Source: Pseudomonas sp. RIT-562
Lineage (GTDB): Bacteria; Pseudomonadota; Gammaproteobacteria; Pseudomonadales; Pseudomonadaceae
Assembly (NCBI RefSeq): GCF_026241895.1
Contig: NZ_JAPJIV010000004.1
Coordinates: 62,001 to 126,000 of the forward strand
Length of the DNA: 64,000 nt
Reading direction: 5' to 3'
Both the position numbers and the translations under genes were made by a program. The first letter of the stretch is position 1. The number at the start of each line of letters is the position of its first letter. The notes under the pieces were generated by a model that made no database searches, was not told where the DNA came from, and saw only the letters and a list, made by a program, of their open reading frames with translations. Shown piece by piece: positions 16,511 through 27,300 of this stretch.

Positions 16511-18409
16511 TTACAGATTGAGCAATGTCAGGCGTTGACGAATCGACGCCTCGATACCTGCTTGATCCAGCCCGCACTCAGCCAGCATCTGTGCCGGTTT
16601 GGCGTGCTCGACGTAGGTGTCCGGCAGGCCCAGGTGCAGCATCGACTTGAGGATATTCTCCCGGGCGAGGAACTCGCTGACCGCGCCACCGGCGCCGCCC
16701 ATGATCGCGTTCTCCTCGACCGTCACCAGCAAATCGTGGCTGGCGGCGATCTCACGAACCAGCGCTTCATCCAGCGGCTTGACGAAACGCATGTCGACCA
16801 CGGTGGCATCCAGCGCCTCGGCGACTTTCAGCGCTTCGGCCAGTTGCACGCCGAATACCAGCAAGGCGACCTTGCTGCCCTGACGGCGCACGATGCCCTT
16901 GCCGATTTCGATCGGCTGCAGGTTTTTCTCAATCGTCGCGTTGGGGCCGTTGCCCCGTGGATAACGCACGGCTGCCGGCCCGTTATACAGGTGGCCGGTG
17001 GTGAGCATCTTGCGTAATTCGTTTTCGTCGCTCGGCGTCATCACCAGCATGCCGGGGATGCAGCGCAGGAACGACAGGTCGAAGCTGCCCGCGTGGGTCG
17101 GACCGTCTTCGCCGACCAGGCCGGCACGGTCGATGGCGAACAGCACGTCGAGGTTCTGCACCGCCACATCATGCACGAGCTGGTCGTAGCCCCGTTGCAG
17201 GAAGGTCGAATAGATCGCCACCACCGGCTTGGAGCCTTCGCAAGCCATGCCTGCCGCCAGGGTCACGGCATGTTGTTCGGCAATCGCCACGTCAAAATAT
17301 CGCTCCGGAAACCGCTCGCTGAAGGCGACCAGGTCCGAGCCTTCCTTCATGGCCGGCGTGATGCCGACCAGGCGCGGGTCTTCGGCAGCCATGTCGCACA
17401 GCCACTCGCCGAATACGCCTGAATACTTTGGTCCGCCGGCCTTCTTCGGGGCGGCGGCAGGGGCGTCGACCGGTTCGAGCTTGGTGATCGCGTGGTAGCC
17501 GATCGGGTCGACTTCTGCCGGCGCGAAGCCTTTGCCTTTCTTGGTGACCACGTGCAGGAACTGCGGACCTTTGAGGTCACGCATGTTGCGCAGGGTGGCG
17601 ATCAGGGTCGGCAGGTCGTGGCCATCGATCGGGCCGATGTAGTTCCAGCCCAGTTCTTCGAACAGTGTGCCGGGGACCAACATGCCCTTGGCATATTCCT
17701 CGGTGCGCCGGGCGATTTCCCAGGCGCCGGGCAGGCGCGACAGGACCTTCTTGCTGCCCTCACGCATGCTCGCGTAAGTACGGCTCGAGAGGATCTTCGC
17801 CAGGTAATTCGACAGGCCGCCGACGTTGCGCGAGATCGACATGTCGTTGTCGTTGAGGATCACCAGCATGTCGGCGTTGACTTCCGGCGCGTGGTTCAGC
17901 GCTTCGAACGCCATGCCGGCAGTCAGGGCACCGTCGCCGATCACCGCGATTGCCTTGCGATCACTGTTCTGCAGGCGGGCGGCAATGGCCATGCCCAGCG
18001 CGGCACTGATCGAGGTGCTGGAGTGACCGACGCCAAAGGTGTCGTACTCGCTCTCGGAGCGCCGCGGGAAGGCAGCAACACCGTCCTTCTGGCGCAGGGT
18101 AGCCATGCGCTCGCGTCGACCGGTGAGGATCTTGTGCGGATAAGCCTGATGACCCACGTCCCACACCAGCCGGTCATCCGGGGTGTCGAATACGTAATGC
18201 AACGCGATGGTCAGCTCGATGACGCCCAGGCCGGCACCGAAATGCCCACCGGTCTGTCCGACCGTATAGAGCAATTCCAGGCGCAACTCATCGGCCAGGG
18301 TTTCCAGCTCGGCTTCGCCTAACCGGCGCAGGCCGTCCGGCGTGTTGGCACGGTCGAGCAGGGGCGTGGTCGGGCGCTTGCGGGGAATCTCATGAAACGT
18401 CGTGGGCAT
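16511..18409 (-). CDS. dxs: 1-deoxy-D-xylulose-5-phosphate synthase
   Basis: A 632-residue thiamine-diphosphate enzyme joining pyruvate and glyceraldehyde 3-phosphate, the first step of the MEP isoprenoid pathway. The TPP site [17 protein letters not shown] lies around residues 155-175. The transketolase-like middle domain has [11 protein letters not shown], and the C-terminal domain has [15 protein letters not shown]. The length is standard. It lies downstream of ispA across 92 bases, and the xseB-ispA-dxs order is conserved across gammaproteobacteria. Confidence 0.97.
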   Translation of the reverse strand: MPTTFHEIPRKRPTTPLLDRANTPDGLRRLGEAELETLADELRLELLYTVGQTGGHFGAGLGVIELTIALHYVFDTPDDRLVWDVGHQAYPHKILTGRRERMATLRQKDGVAAFPRRSESEYDTFGVGHSSTSISAALGMAIAARLQNSDRKAIAVIGDGALTAGMAFEALNHAPEVNADMLVILNDNDMSISRNVGGLSNYLAKILSSRTYASMREGSKKVLSRLPGAWEIARRTEEYAKGMLVPGTLFEELGWNYIGPIDGHDLPTLIATLRNMRDLKGPQFLHVVTKKGKGFAPAEVDPIGYHAITKLEPVDAPAAAPKKAGGPKYSGVFGEWLCDMAAEDPRLVGITPAMKEGSDLVAFSERFPERYFDVAIAEQHAVTLAAGMACEGSKPVVAIYSTFLQRGYDQLVHDVAVQNLDVLFAIDRAGLVGEDGPTHAGSFDLSFLRCIPGMLVMTPSDENELRKMLTTGHLYNGPAAVRYPRGNGPNATIEKNLQPIEIGKGIVRRQGSKVALLVFGVQLAEALKVAEALDATVVDMRFVKPLDEALVREIAASHDLLVTVEENAIMGGAGGAVSEFLARENILKSMLHLGLPDTYVEHAKPAQMLAECGLDQAGIEASIRQRLTLLNL

Positions 18410-18501
18410 CAGGCGAATCGTTATAGGTATAAAAGATGCGGCAGTTTACCTGATGCATCGCCCCCTGCCCACGCGTTGGTTTTAACTTGGTGGTAACACC
18501 G

Positions 18502-19389
18502 TCAGCTGCGGCGGTCGACGATATAGCGGGCAAGGTCGCGCAGCGGCTCGGCTGCCGCGTCAAACGGTCGCAGTGCATACAGGGCCTGATCGCGCAGTTC
18601 CAGGGCGTAGGCCTTGGCCGCGTCGAGGCCGAGCAGGGCCGGGTAGGTCGGTTTGTCGCGAGCTATGTCGGCGCCCTGGCGTTTGCCCAGGGTTGCGGTA
18701 TCGCTTTCGACGTCGAGAATATCGTCCTGTACCTGGAACGCCAGGCCGATGGCCTGTGCATAAGTCTGCAGCGACGTAAGTTCAGCCTTTTGCGCGCGGC
18801 CACTGGCCAGGGCGCCAAGCTTGACGCTGGCTTCGATCAACGCGCCGGTCTTGTGCCGGTGCATGTATTCGAGCGCCTTCTGGTCCAGCTTCAAACCGAC
18901 CGAGCCAAGGTCGATGGCCTGGCCGCCGACCATACCCGCTGGGCCTGCCGCCAATGCCAGGGCGCTGACCATCTGCAGGCGAATTTCAGCATCGACGGTG
19001 CTCAGCTGCGGATCGAGCAGGGCGCTAAACGCGAGGCTCTGCAAGCCGTCGCCGGCCAGAATTGCGCAGGCTTCGTCGAATTTTTTATGGGTGGTTGGCT
19101 GGCCGCGACGCAAATCGTCATCGTCCATCGCTGGCAGATCGTCGTGCACCAGGGAGTAGGCGTGGATCAGCTCGACCGCACAAGCCGCGCCGTTGGCCTG
19201 TTCGGCCGCGCCGCCCAGCGCTTCGCAGGCGGCATAAGCCAACAGCGGCCGAACACGCTTGCCGCCGTTCATGACGCTGTAGCGCATGGCTTCGTACAAA
19301 CGCGCCAGCTCGGGGCCTGGAGCAACGAACAGGGACTCCAGCGCAGCATTGACGCGCGCCTGGCTAGTTGCCGAATACGCAGCAATCAT
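18502..19389 (-). CDS. ispA: Farnesyl diphosphate synthase
   Basis: A 295-residue polyprenyl synthase condensing IPP with DMAPP and GPP. Both aspartate-rich motifs are intact: the first at D83-D84...D89-D90 ([12 protein letters not shown], bacterial spacing) and the second DDxxD at D222-D226 ([12 protein letters not shown]). GGKRVRPLL provides the IPP site. The ATG overlaps the TGA of xseB. It supplies farnesyl diphosphate for undecaprenyl phosphate and quinones. Confidence 0.97.
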   Translation of the reverse strand: MIAAYSATSQARVNAALESLFVAPGPELARLYEAMRYSVMNGGKRVRPLLAYAACEALGGAAEQANGAACAVELIHAYSLVHDDLPAMDDDDLRRGQPTTHKKFDEACAILAGDGLQSLAFSALLDPQLSTVDAEIRLQMVSALALAAGPAGMVGGQAIDLGSVGLKLDQKALEYMHRHKTGALIEASVKLGALASGRAQKAELTSLQTYAQAIGLAFQVQDDILDVESDTATLGKRQGADIARDKPTYPALLGLDAAKAYALELRDQALYALRPFDAAAEPLRDLARYIVDRRS

Positions 19390-19628
19390 TCTGGCTGGTC
19401 CGCGTCGAAGGGTTCCTCGGCGAGTTCGCCATCGCGCTCAAGCAGCACCTGAACCTTCTGCTCGGCCTGGGCCAGCGCCGCCTGGCAATCGCGGGTCAGC
19501 CCGATGCCCTGCTCGAAAGCAGTCAGCGAGTCTTCCAGCGACAATTCGCCGTTTTCCAGCCGCTCCACCAGCGTTTGCAGGTCAGCGAGGGATTGTTCGA
19601 AATCCAGTGCAGCTTTTTTGCGGGCCAT
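19386..19628 (-). CDS. xseB: Exodeoxyribonuclease VII small subunit
   Basis: An 80-residue helical subunit of exonuclease VII. It contains the family core [26 protein letters not shown], seen here as DFEQSLADL through [12 protein letters not shown], which forms the long antiparallel helices binding XseA. Its stop overlaps the ispA start (ATGA). xseA is not in the window. Confidence 0.96.
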   Translation of the reverse strand: MARKKAALDFEQSLADLQTLVERLENGELSLEDSLTAFEQGIGLTRDCQAALAQAEQKVQVLLERDGELAEEPFDADQPE

Positions 19629-19723
19629 GGCGGCTATTTCCGGTTGACGTTAAACCGGCGCGACACTAGCAGACATGGGGGTTATGGGCAAATGAGCAGG
19701 GAATTCCTGCGCGTTGTCTCAGC

Positions 19724-20869
19724 TCAATGTGTCGAGTCCTCGGGATAGCTGATTTGATAACGCGTACTGCGCCCGCCACCAGGCAACCGTTGCAGACAAC
19801 CTTTATCCAGCAACTCCGCCAGATGACGAGTCGCAGTAGCTTTCGACACCTTAGCCACGGCCTGATACTGAGCCGCGCTGATGCCGTCCGCGAATCCGCC
19901 TTCCCCGCCGTCGAGCAGACGGTTAAGTACCTTTGCTTGTTCAGGCGACAAGCTTGACTCCCGATGCGCCTGCCAGAACCGCGCCTTGCCGAGCACTGAT
20001 TTGATCCGCGCTATAGCCTGCTCCAAGCTACGCAGCAAGGTCTGCAGAAACCATTCAAGCCATTCGGTGATGTCCAAAGTGGCTTTCTGGCTTTTTTCCA
20101 GTACGCGGTAGTATCCGGAGCGATCGTCGAGGATGCTGGCTGACATGGCGTAGAAGCGAATCGCTTGAGCCTCGCCCTGGGCCAGAGCCAGGTCGGTGAT
20201 CGTTCGCGTCAGGCGGCCGTTGCCGTCGTCGAACGGATGCAGTGTGACGAACCAGAAGTGCGCAATACCGGCCCGCAGCAGTGGATCAAGATTCTTTTGG
20301 GTCCGACTGGCTTCAAACCATGCCAGGAAAGTCTGCAGATGCTGTTCGAGACCTATCCTTGGAGGAGCTTCAAAGTGCACGGTCGGCCTGTCGATTCGCC
20401 CAGACACTACCTGCATGGGGTCATCGCCGCGTAGTGCGCCGACACGGATCGGTCGGGCTGAAAAAGTCGCGTCCTGATCGGGAAATAACCACTCGTGCCA
20501 ATCAAACAGGCGCGCCAATGTCAGCGGCTCGGCAAAATGCCGGGTGGCATCGAGCATCAGTTGCGCCAAACCTTCGCTGCGCTGGCTTACGTTATTGCCG
20601 TCGTTCAGCTCCAGCCCCAGGCGCCGCGCCAGCGAGGAACGTACCGATCCGACGTTCAGCTGCTCACCCTCAATGGCAGATGAGGTGACGATGTTCTGCA
20701 GCAAGGCATCCAGTTCGCTTTGCGCGCTCAACGAGTTACTCACCGAGCTGGACATGCCCATCAATTGCCCCTGCGCGTGAACGCATTCGCGCAGCAAAGG
20801 TGCAAGGTGGGAGGCTTGCCAATTGAAGTCGGGCCAATCCGGCTGCTGCCAGATCCAGTGAGTGGCCAT
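19724..20869 (-). CDS. Fic-domain AMPylase with N-terminal inhibitory helix and C-terminal winged helix
   Basis: A 381-residue Fic protein. The active-site motif HPFDDGNGR is intact at 211-219 (catalytic H211, loop D/E replaced by D215 in the usual place, N217, R219). An N-terminal autoinhibitory motif of the form S-x3-E-G is at S63-E67-G68, making it class II. An N-terminal DUF4172-like region precedes it, and a winged-helix region follows at about 310-375 (SKATATRHLAELLDKG). Such proteins transfer AMP from ATP to target hydroxyls; the target is unknown. The HTH and the palindromes just upstream suggest it may regulate its own promoter. It is a single leftward gene with no antitoxin partner, and looks like an insertion into the conserved xseB neighbourhood. 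Confidence 0.88.
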   Translation of the reverse strand: MATHWIWQQPDWPDFNWQASHLAPLLRECVHAQGQLMGMSSSVSNSLSAQSELDALLQNIVTSSAIEGEQLNVGSVRSSLARRLGLELNDGNNVSQRSEGLAQLMLDATRHFAEPLTLARLFDWHEWLFPDQDATFSARPIRVGALRGDDPMQVVSGRIDRPTVHFEAPPRIGLEQHLQTFLAWFEASRTQKNLDPLLRAGIAHFWFVTLHPFDDGNGRLTRTITDLALAQGEAQAIRFYAMSASILDDRSGYYRVLEKSQKATLDITEWLEWFLQTLLRSLEQAIARIKSVLGKARFWQAHRESSLSPEQAKVLNRLLDGGEGGFADGISAAQYQAVAKVSKATATRHLAELLDKGCLQRLPGGGRSTRYQISYPEDSTH

Positions 20870-20891
20870 GATTCGGTCCTCTTAAGGTAAA

Positions 20892-20953
20892 TGAGCCGAT
20901 AAAAATCCTATTCGGCTCATGTAGTGAGCCGAATATGACGATTATTCGGCTCA
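20892..20953 (-). promoter_or_regulatory. Tandem palindromic operators upstream of the fic gene
   Basis: Four copies of the ten-base motif TGAGCCGAAT (or its complement) lie at 20892-20901 (one mismatch), 20910-20919, 20925-20934 and 20944-20953. They form two inverted repeats with 8- and 9-base spacers, 23-84 bases upstream of the fic ATG. The block overlaps the expected promoter, so repression by a dimeric DNA-binding protein is the natural reading. Confidence 0.75.
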
Positions 20954-21078
20954 CCGTCCACCGCTTCGCCGTGATTCCTGCCGCAAATTCAGACGGATCT
21001 GATTGTTAAAAACCGCCCGACTGTCTAACCTCGCGCCATCGATGACTCAATGTTCACGGGTCTTTTTGACGAAACGCA

Positions 21079-21139
21079 GGATCTGGATCTGTCACGCGCC
21101 GAGGATCAGGCGCAGGTTTCGTTATGCATGGCAGGAGGC
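21079..21139 (+). promoter_or_regulatory. GGA-rich leader of mag operon, candidate RsmA/CsrA target
   Basis: GGA triplets occur at 21079, 21085, 21103 and 21134 within 58 bases before the ATG at 21145, the last inside the AGGAGG ribosome site. In P. aeruginosa the mag operon is under Gac/Rsm control (recalled), so these are plausible RsmA sites. No strong -10/-35 pair was recognised by eye. Confidence 0.4.
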
Positions 21140-21144
21140 GTTAC

Positions 21145-21936
21145 ATGCGTTCATTTCTTCTGGTGCTGCTGGGGTGGGTCTGGGTGACTGCCGCCTTGGC
21201 CGACCCGTCGGCGCAATTGTCCGAACCGGTTGGAGGCTGGCGCTACAACGGCCTGCTCGATCGCAGCGAATACCCGCAAGTCGCCTATCCAACGCCGCCC
21301 ATTGACCGGGGCGTGCAGCGCAATCGCACCATGATCGAGGGCCAGCTCAAGGCGATCGGCACCCGGCGCGGGCCGCACACCCTGGCGGTCAATGGCAATC
21401 CCCTCAATTTGTACACCGACGACCAGGGTCGTTTCGCTCGACCTTATGCGTTTGGCGCCGGCTCCAACAGTGTCGAAGTGCGCAGCACCGAAGGTCAGTC
21501 GCTCAAGCGAGTGCAGTTCTACGAAGCCAACAACCTGCGTACACCGGCGCAGATTCGCGTAGTGCTGGGCTGGGACGACCCCAAAGCCGAGCTCGACCTG
21601 CACATCGTTACACCCGATGGCCAGCATGCGTTCTGGGCGCATCCGGCAATGTCCAACGGCGGCGGCCTGGACCCTGACGGCGTGGACGGTCCCGGCCCGG
21701 AAATGTTCACCATGACCGCGCCGATGCGTGGCACCTATCTGGTTTACGTCAACTATTGGGGCAACTTTGGTAGCGGCGGCTATAACTTCGATGAGACCAG
21801 CAACCAGAACGAGGTCATCACCTCGCAAATCAACCTGGTGCTGAACGAGAACACCGTCAACGAAAAACGCGAAACCTTCATCGTGCCCTTGCGCGCGATA
21901 GGCGACTTGCTGCTGGTCAAGACTTTCAACTACTAA
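21145..21936 (+). CDS. magA: DUF2135 exported protein, first gene of mag operon (YfaP family)
   Basis: A 263-residue periplasmic protein. The signal peptide is MRSFLLVLLGWVWVTAALA (about 20 residues). The DUF2135 domain contains the paired-strand pattern SNSVEVRS, VVLGWDDPKAELDLHIVTPDG and APMRGTYLVYVNYWG, a beta-sandwich of carbohydrate-binding type. The ATG at 21145 was chosen for the AGGAGG site and clean signal peptide. It is a paralogue of the last gene of the operon (30507-31313), sharing the GGWR start and most signature blocks. In P. aeruginosa the equivalent gene heads magABCDEF. Molecular function unknown. Confidence 0.82.
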   Translation: MRSFLLVLLGWVWVTAALADPSAQLSEPVGGWRYNGLLDRSEYPQVAYPTPPIDRGVQRNRTMIEGQLKAIGTRRGPHTLAVNGNPLNLYTDDQGRFARPYAFGAGSNSVEVRSTEGQSLKRVQFYEANNLRTPAQIRVVLGWDDPKAELDLHIVTPDGQHAFWAHPAMSNGGGLDPDGVDGPGPEMFTMTAPMRGTYLVYVNYWGNFGSGGYNFDETSNQNEVITSQINLVLNENTVNEKRETFIVPLRAIGDLLLVKTFNY

Positions 21937-21975
21937 GCATCCCGCTCCACGGATGAACTGCTGAGCCTTGGGAAC

Positions 21976-23685
21976 ATGAGCGTGAATATGAGTGATAACA
22001 CTGTACCTGCGTCAGCCAATCCCCCGCGTCGCTGGCCGGCACTGCTGATCGGCCTGTGCGTGGTGGCCGGCGTGGCTGGCGCCATGGGTTGGTTCATGCA
22101 CAAACCCAAGGCGCCGATCGCCCTGTTGGCCAGCGACAAACTGGGAATGAGCCGACCGGACGGCCTGCTCGAAACCCATTCCCTGAGTCAGTTGCCCAAA
22201 GACCTGCTGGCGGTGCCGTTCCTCAAGGAAACCCTGACCGAAGATTTCGTCTTCTATTACGAGACCCATGCCGATCGCCTGGGCCTGATCGGCAGCCTGC
22301 GCCGGATCATTTACGAGCATGACCTGAAGTTGCAGGACAGCCTCATCGAGCAGTTGTTCGATCAGCCGGCGGACGTTGCGCTGTGGCGCGGGGCGGATGG
22401 TCGCCTGAAGGATTTCTTGTTGGTAATGGATCGCGGCGGCCTGGCCAAAGTGCTGGAGCCGCTGGCCAAGGTTGCACTGGATGACTCCCAGCTGAGCAAA
22501 ATTGCTGAGGTGAAGGTCGGCACCGACGACGTCGCGCTGTATCAACTGACCTACAACGCTACCAAGGCATTGCTGTTCGCTTCTCACGGCGACAAATTGG
22601 TGGTGCTGTCCAATCCGACCCGTCTGCAAGAGCCCGAAAGTGGCGTAGCGCCAGAGCCGGGCAGCGTTTCCAGCCAGGCCATCGCGGCATTGCTCAACGG
22701 CGAAAAACTCTTCCCCGAGGCGTTCGGCCTGCAACCCCGTGCACCCGAGGTGAAGCAACGGCTGGCGGTGAATTCCAGCGTTTTGGCCATGGGTTACCAG
22801 CGCTTCATCCCCAATTTTGCCGGGCTGCGTTTTGACATGGACGACAAGGGTTGGCACAGCTTCCTCGCCATGGACGAACTGGAGAACCAGCCAGACTTCG
22901 ATTTCAAGCCGATCTGGCAAGCCATGCCCATGGGCGCCAGCGCTTGCGTGGCCTTGCCATTGGCTGCCGAACAGCAGAAACCCTTGCTGGTGAAGCTCGG
23001 CGCCGACGACGAGGTGGCCCAGGCACTGACCGAGCATATGGCGGGCGCTGCCGGCCTGTGCTGGTACGCCGATTCGCGGCTGTATACGCCGTTACTGGTG
23101 GCGAGCCTGAACGATGATGACAGCGCCAGGCTTGACGGCGACCTCGGCACCTTGTTCGGTTCGATGGTCGGTGCCTATGAAGCCAAGGTCGATGAGCACG
23201 CTTTCCCGGTGATCGAAAAACAGCAAGGCGAAACCCGTCAATGGCAGCGCCAGGTCAGCTCCAACTTTGGTCCCTACGCGGCCAGGGAGGCCGAGCAACC
23301 CGATGCGATCAGCGGCAAAGCATTCATGCGCGTGAGCCTGGCGCGGCATGGCTCGACGCTGCTGTTTTCCCTCGACGACAAGCTCGTCGACAAAGCCCTG
23401 GGCACTCTCGACAAGCGTTTCCCGCCAATGGCCGACGTGCTGCCCGCAGACCTGCTGATGCCGGTCTACTTCGGGCCGGACTCGATGGCGCAGTTGATGC
23501 AGCAGGAAACCCTCGACAGCCTGCCGCAGGACATGGAACCGGTCTTCTACAACGCCGCGCAAACCTACCTGATCCCGAAATTGCGTACTCTGGGCGGCTA
23601 TGGCAAATACGCCCTGACCTTGCCCGAAGGCAGTGAGCCCGATGGCCATTGGCAGTGGCTGCCGCTGCAGTGGAAAGCACTGTGA
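21976..23685 (+). CDS. magB: DUF2138 membrane-anchored periplasmic protein (YfaA family)
   Basis: A 569-residue protein with a short cytoplasmic N-terminus, one membrane anchor at about residues 22-40 ([18 protein letters not shown]) and a large periplasmic DUF2138 domain. No catalytic motif is recognisable. A short alternative start is MSDNTVPAS four codons downstream. It follows magA by 39 bases, and its stop overlaps the GTG of magC. E. coli carries the same family as yfaA beside the macroglobulin gene yfaS, which supports a shared complex. Confidence 0.83.
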   Translation: MSVNMSDNTVPASANPPRRWPALLIGLCVVAGVAGAMGWFMHKPKAPIALLASDKLGMSRPDGLLETHSLSQLPKDLLAVPFLKETLTEDFVFYYETHADRLGLIGSLRRIIYEHDLKLQDSLIEQLFDQPADVALWRGADGRLKDFLLVMDRGGLAKVLEPLAKVALDDSQLSKIAEVKVGTDDVALYQLTYNATKALLFASHGDKLVVLSNPTRLQEPESGVAPEPGSVSSQAIAALLNGEKLFPEAFGLQPRAPEVKQRLAVNSSVLAMGYQRFIPNFAGLRFDMDDKGWHSFLAMDELENQPDFDFKPIWQAMPMGASACVALPLAAEQQKPLLVKLGADDEVAQALTEHMAGAAGLCWYADSRLYTPLLVASLNDDDSARLDGDLGTLFGSMVGAYEAKVDEHAFPVIEKQQGETRQWQRQVSSNFGPYAAREAEQPDAISGKAFMRVSLARHGSTLLFSLDDKLVDKALGTLDKRFPPMADVLPADLLMPVYFGPDSMAQLMQQETLDSLPQDMEPVFYNAAQTYLIPKLRTLGGYGKYALTLPEGSEPDGHWQWLPLQWKAL

Positions 23686-24320
23686 CCGTACTCATCCGCA
23701 GCCTCGGCCTGCTGGCGATGTTATTGGGCAGTCGCGTATTTGCCAGCGAAGCGGCCCCGCTCGACCCACAACAATCCCAGGTGTTCCGCGCCTGGTTCGT
23801 GCGCATCGCCCAGGAACAGTTGGTGCAGGGCCCGAGCCCGCGCTGGTATCAGCAGGACTGTGCCGGCCTTGTTCGGTTTGCCGCCAACGAAGCACTCAAG
23901 GTGCATGACGACAAATGGCTGCGCAGCAATGGCCTGTCCAATCGCTACCTGCCACCGGAACTGCAGCTGAGTGAGGCGCAACGCAGCCTGGCCCGGCAGT
24001 GGCAGCAAGGTGGCGGCAAGGTCGGACCCTACGTCAACGCCATCAAGCTGATCCAGTTCAATAGCCATCTGGTCGGCCGTGACGTGGCGCAGGCCCGCCC
24101 CGGCGACCTGATGTTTTTTGATCAGGGCGACGACCAACACTTGATGATCTGGATGGGCCGCAACATCGCCTATCACACTGGCACCACCACCCCGACTGAC
24201 AATGGCATGCGCTCCGCGAGCCTGCAGCAACTCATGACATGGAAGGACACCCGATGGATACCCGACGCAGCCAACCCCAACTTCATCGGCGTCTATCGAC
24301 TGAATTTTCTCTCCCAATGA
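23682..24320 (+). CDS. magC: DUF1175 exported protein with NlpC/P60-like Cys-His signature (YfaT family)
   Basis: A 212-residue exported protein. The GTG start overlaps the magB stop (GTGA), giving a signal peptide [22 protein letters not shown]. Pfam treats the family as DUF1175. By eye it carries the NlpC/P60 pattern in order: DCAGLVRFA with C60, RPGDLMFF at 139-146, H153 in HLMIWMG and H165 in YHTG. NlpC/P60 enzymes are papain-like cell-wall peptidases, so MagC could be a peptidoglycan peptidase or an inactive relative. Its ATG-proximal magD overlap (ATGA) ties its translation to the macroglobulin. Confidence 0.8.
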   Translation: MTVLIRSLGLLAMLLGSRVFASEAAPLDPQQSQVFRAWFVRIAQEQLVQGPSPRWYQQDCAGLVRFAANEALKVHDDKWLRSNGLSNRYLPPELQLSEAQRSLARQWQQGGGKVGPYVNAIKLIQFNSHLVGRDVAQARPGDLMFFDQGDDQHLMIWMGRNIAYHTGTTTPTDNGMRSASLQQLMTWKDTRWIPDAANPNFIGVYRLNFLSQ

Positions 24321-27300
24321 TCGGTGCCCGCATGTTGCGTTTTTTGCCTTTGCTGTTGGTCCTGATCCTGCCTTTTTCTGCGGTTCACGCTGAAGACACC
24401 GTCGAGCCCAGCGGCTATACGCCGGTGCCTGGGGAAAGCTTTTTCCTCCTGGCGGACAGTAGTTTTGCCAGCGATGAACAAGCGGTGGTTCGGCTCGAAG
24501 CCCCTGGCCGCGACTACCGCCGGTTTCGCATGGAGCCTTATGGCGGCGCGGACATCCGGGTGTATCGCATCGACCAGCCGCTGGACTTTCTCAAGCGCCA
24601 GAAGAACCTGCACCGGGTGGTCAGCGACGGTCAGTTCAAGGGCGAAGGCTTGTCGAATACCCTCGCGTACCTGTGGGACAACTGGTATCGCAAGTCTCGT
24701 CGGGTAATGCAGCGAGCGTTTTCCTACGAGTCGCGTAAACAAGTCACCGAGGAAGTACCGGAACTGAAGATGGGCGCCGCCATGGTCGCGCCTACTCCCT
24801 ACGACGCCCAGCCGCAATTCGCCCTGATTCCGGGCCTGCCGGTGGTCAGTCAGTTCCGCTACCCGCTGTGGGAAGCCAAGCCGATCCAGCCACCAGCCGG
24901 TGTGAACCTGGCTGGCTCTTCCAGCGACTTTGTCAGCGTCGCCCCGGGCAATGTCTACATTCCGCTGGGCCACCTGAAGCCGGGCCTGTACCTGGTAGAG
25001 GCGCTGATCGGCAAGTACCGCGCGACCACCATGGTGTTCGTCTCCAATACCGTGGCCGTGAGCAAGATTGCCGGCGATGAACTGGTCGTGTGGGCCGCGC
25101 GCAAACACGAAGGCAGCTCGGTGCCGAAGGTCAATGTGCTATGGACCGATGGCCTTGGTGTCATGAGCAGCGGCGCCACCGATGTCGATGGCTTGTTGCG
25201 CCTGAAACACGTCAGCCCCGAGCGTTCGTTCGTGATCGGCGAGGATGAAGAGGGCGGGGTGTTTGTCTCCGAGAACTTCTATTACGACAGCGAAATCTAC
25301 GACACTAAACTCTACGCCTTCACCGATCGGCCGCTGTATCGGCCGGGGGATTGGGTGTCGCTGAAAATCGTCGGGCGTGAGTTCAAGAACGCCCGGGATT
25401 CTGTGCCGCCAACCGCCGCCGACGTCAACGTGACCGTGCTGGATGCCACCGGCACCGCGCTGCAGTCGCTGGCGCTGAAGCTGGATTCCAAAGCCGGTAC
25501 CCAGGGCCGTTTCCAGTTGCCGGACAACGCCGTGGCCGGTGGTTACGAACTGCGTTTCAGCTACAAGGACCAGGCCTACAGCAGCGCCTTCCGCGTGGCC
25601 GAGTACATCAAGCCACACTTCGAAATTTCGCTGAACCTGGCAAAGCAGGATTACCGCACCGGCGAGCCAGTGAAGGGCAGCCTGGTGCTGCTGTATCCGG
25701 ATGGTAAACCCGTGGCCAATGCCCGGTTGAGCCTGACCCTGCGCGCTCAACAATTGTCGATGGTCGATAACGAACTGCAATACCTGGGGCAGTTTCCAGT
25801 CGAATTGACCAGCACTGAATTGACCACGGACGCCAAGGGCAACGCCACCCTCGACCTGCCCGCCGCCGACAAGCCGAGTCGGTACATGCTGACGGTGTTC
25901 GCCAGCGACGGCGCGGCGTATCGGGTCAGGACCACCAAGGAAATCCTCATCGACCGTGGCGCCGCCAACTTCAGTCTGAGCGCCCCCCAACGCTTCAGTG
26001 CAGTAGGGGAGAAAGTGCAGTTCAACTACGTCGAACAAGGTGGCAGCGCACAGGGCAAAAACGTGGTGCCGAGTACTTACAGCTGGGTCCGCCTGGAAGA
26101 CCAGAGCACCGCTGAAGGCAAGCTGGCCGTGGCGGACAAGGGCTTCACCCTGGCCTTCGAACGCCCGGGTACTTATAACCTGACGCTCAAGGACGCCCAG
26201 GGTCGGGTAGTCGGCGCCACCGGCCATTCGGTCACGGGTGAAGGCGTGAAGGCCGTACCCGGCACTGTGGAAATCGTCCTCGATAAACCCGAGTACCAAG
26301 CGGGCGACGAGGCCATGGCGCTGATCACTTTCCCGGAGCCGGTCAGCGATGCGCTGCTGTCACTGGAGCGGGACAAGGTCGAGGCGACTGCGTTGATGTC
26401 CAGGGGCGGCGATTGGCTGAAAGTGGAAAAACTCAGCGAGACCCAATACCGCGCGCGCATTCCGGTCAAAGACCATTTTGCCCCCAACCTTACGTTCTCG
26501 GTGGTCTACACCAAGGGAGGGCAGTACAGCTTCCAGAATGCCGGGATCAAGGTCATTGCCCCGCAGATCGACGTGGCGATCGTCACTGACAAAGAGACCT
26601 ATCAACCGGGCGACACAGTCTCGGTCGATCTGACCACGGCGTTCGCCGGCAAACCGGTTCCTGCGCACCTGACGGTCAGCGTCGTGGATGAAATGGTGTA
26701 TGCACTGCAGCCTGAAGTCGCGCCAACCATCGACCAGTTCTTCTATCACCCACGGCGCAACAATGTGCGCACCAGTGCCAGCCTGTCGTTCATCAGCTAC
26801 GACGTCGCATTGCCTGGCAGCCCTGGCGCCCCGGGCAAGGCTAATCGCAGCGAACGTGGGGTGAAAGTGCTGGAACGGCCGCGTCGTGAAGACGTCGATA
26901 CCGCTGCGTGGCAGCCTGAACTGGTCACCGACGCCAATGGCAAGACCCGGTTCACCTTCACCATGCCGGACTCCCTGACCCGGTGGCGCATCACCGCCCG
27001 AGCCATCGCGGATGACGGCCAGGTGGGGCAGAAAAAGCAATTTGTACGCTCGGACAAACCGCTGTACCTGAAGTGGAGTGGCCCGACCCGATTCCGCAAT
27101 GGCGACAAACCGGACTTGGGAGTGTTCGCCTTCAGCCAGGCGGAAAAACCGGTCCAGGCCGAGCTGCTGATTCACTATGGCGGCACCGAGCAGCGCATGC
27201 CGGTGACCTTGAATCACGGGATCAACTACCTCGCGCTGCCGGCATTTGCTCTGGCTTCGGGAGAGTGGTCCGCCGAACTGGTGCAGGACGGCAAGACCGC

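Noticed and set aside
20892..20953. CRISPR-like repeat array
   Set aside because: The repeats are ten bases, alternate in orientation and have 5-9 base spacers, so they are operator palindromes.
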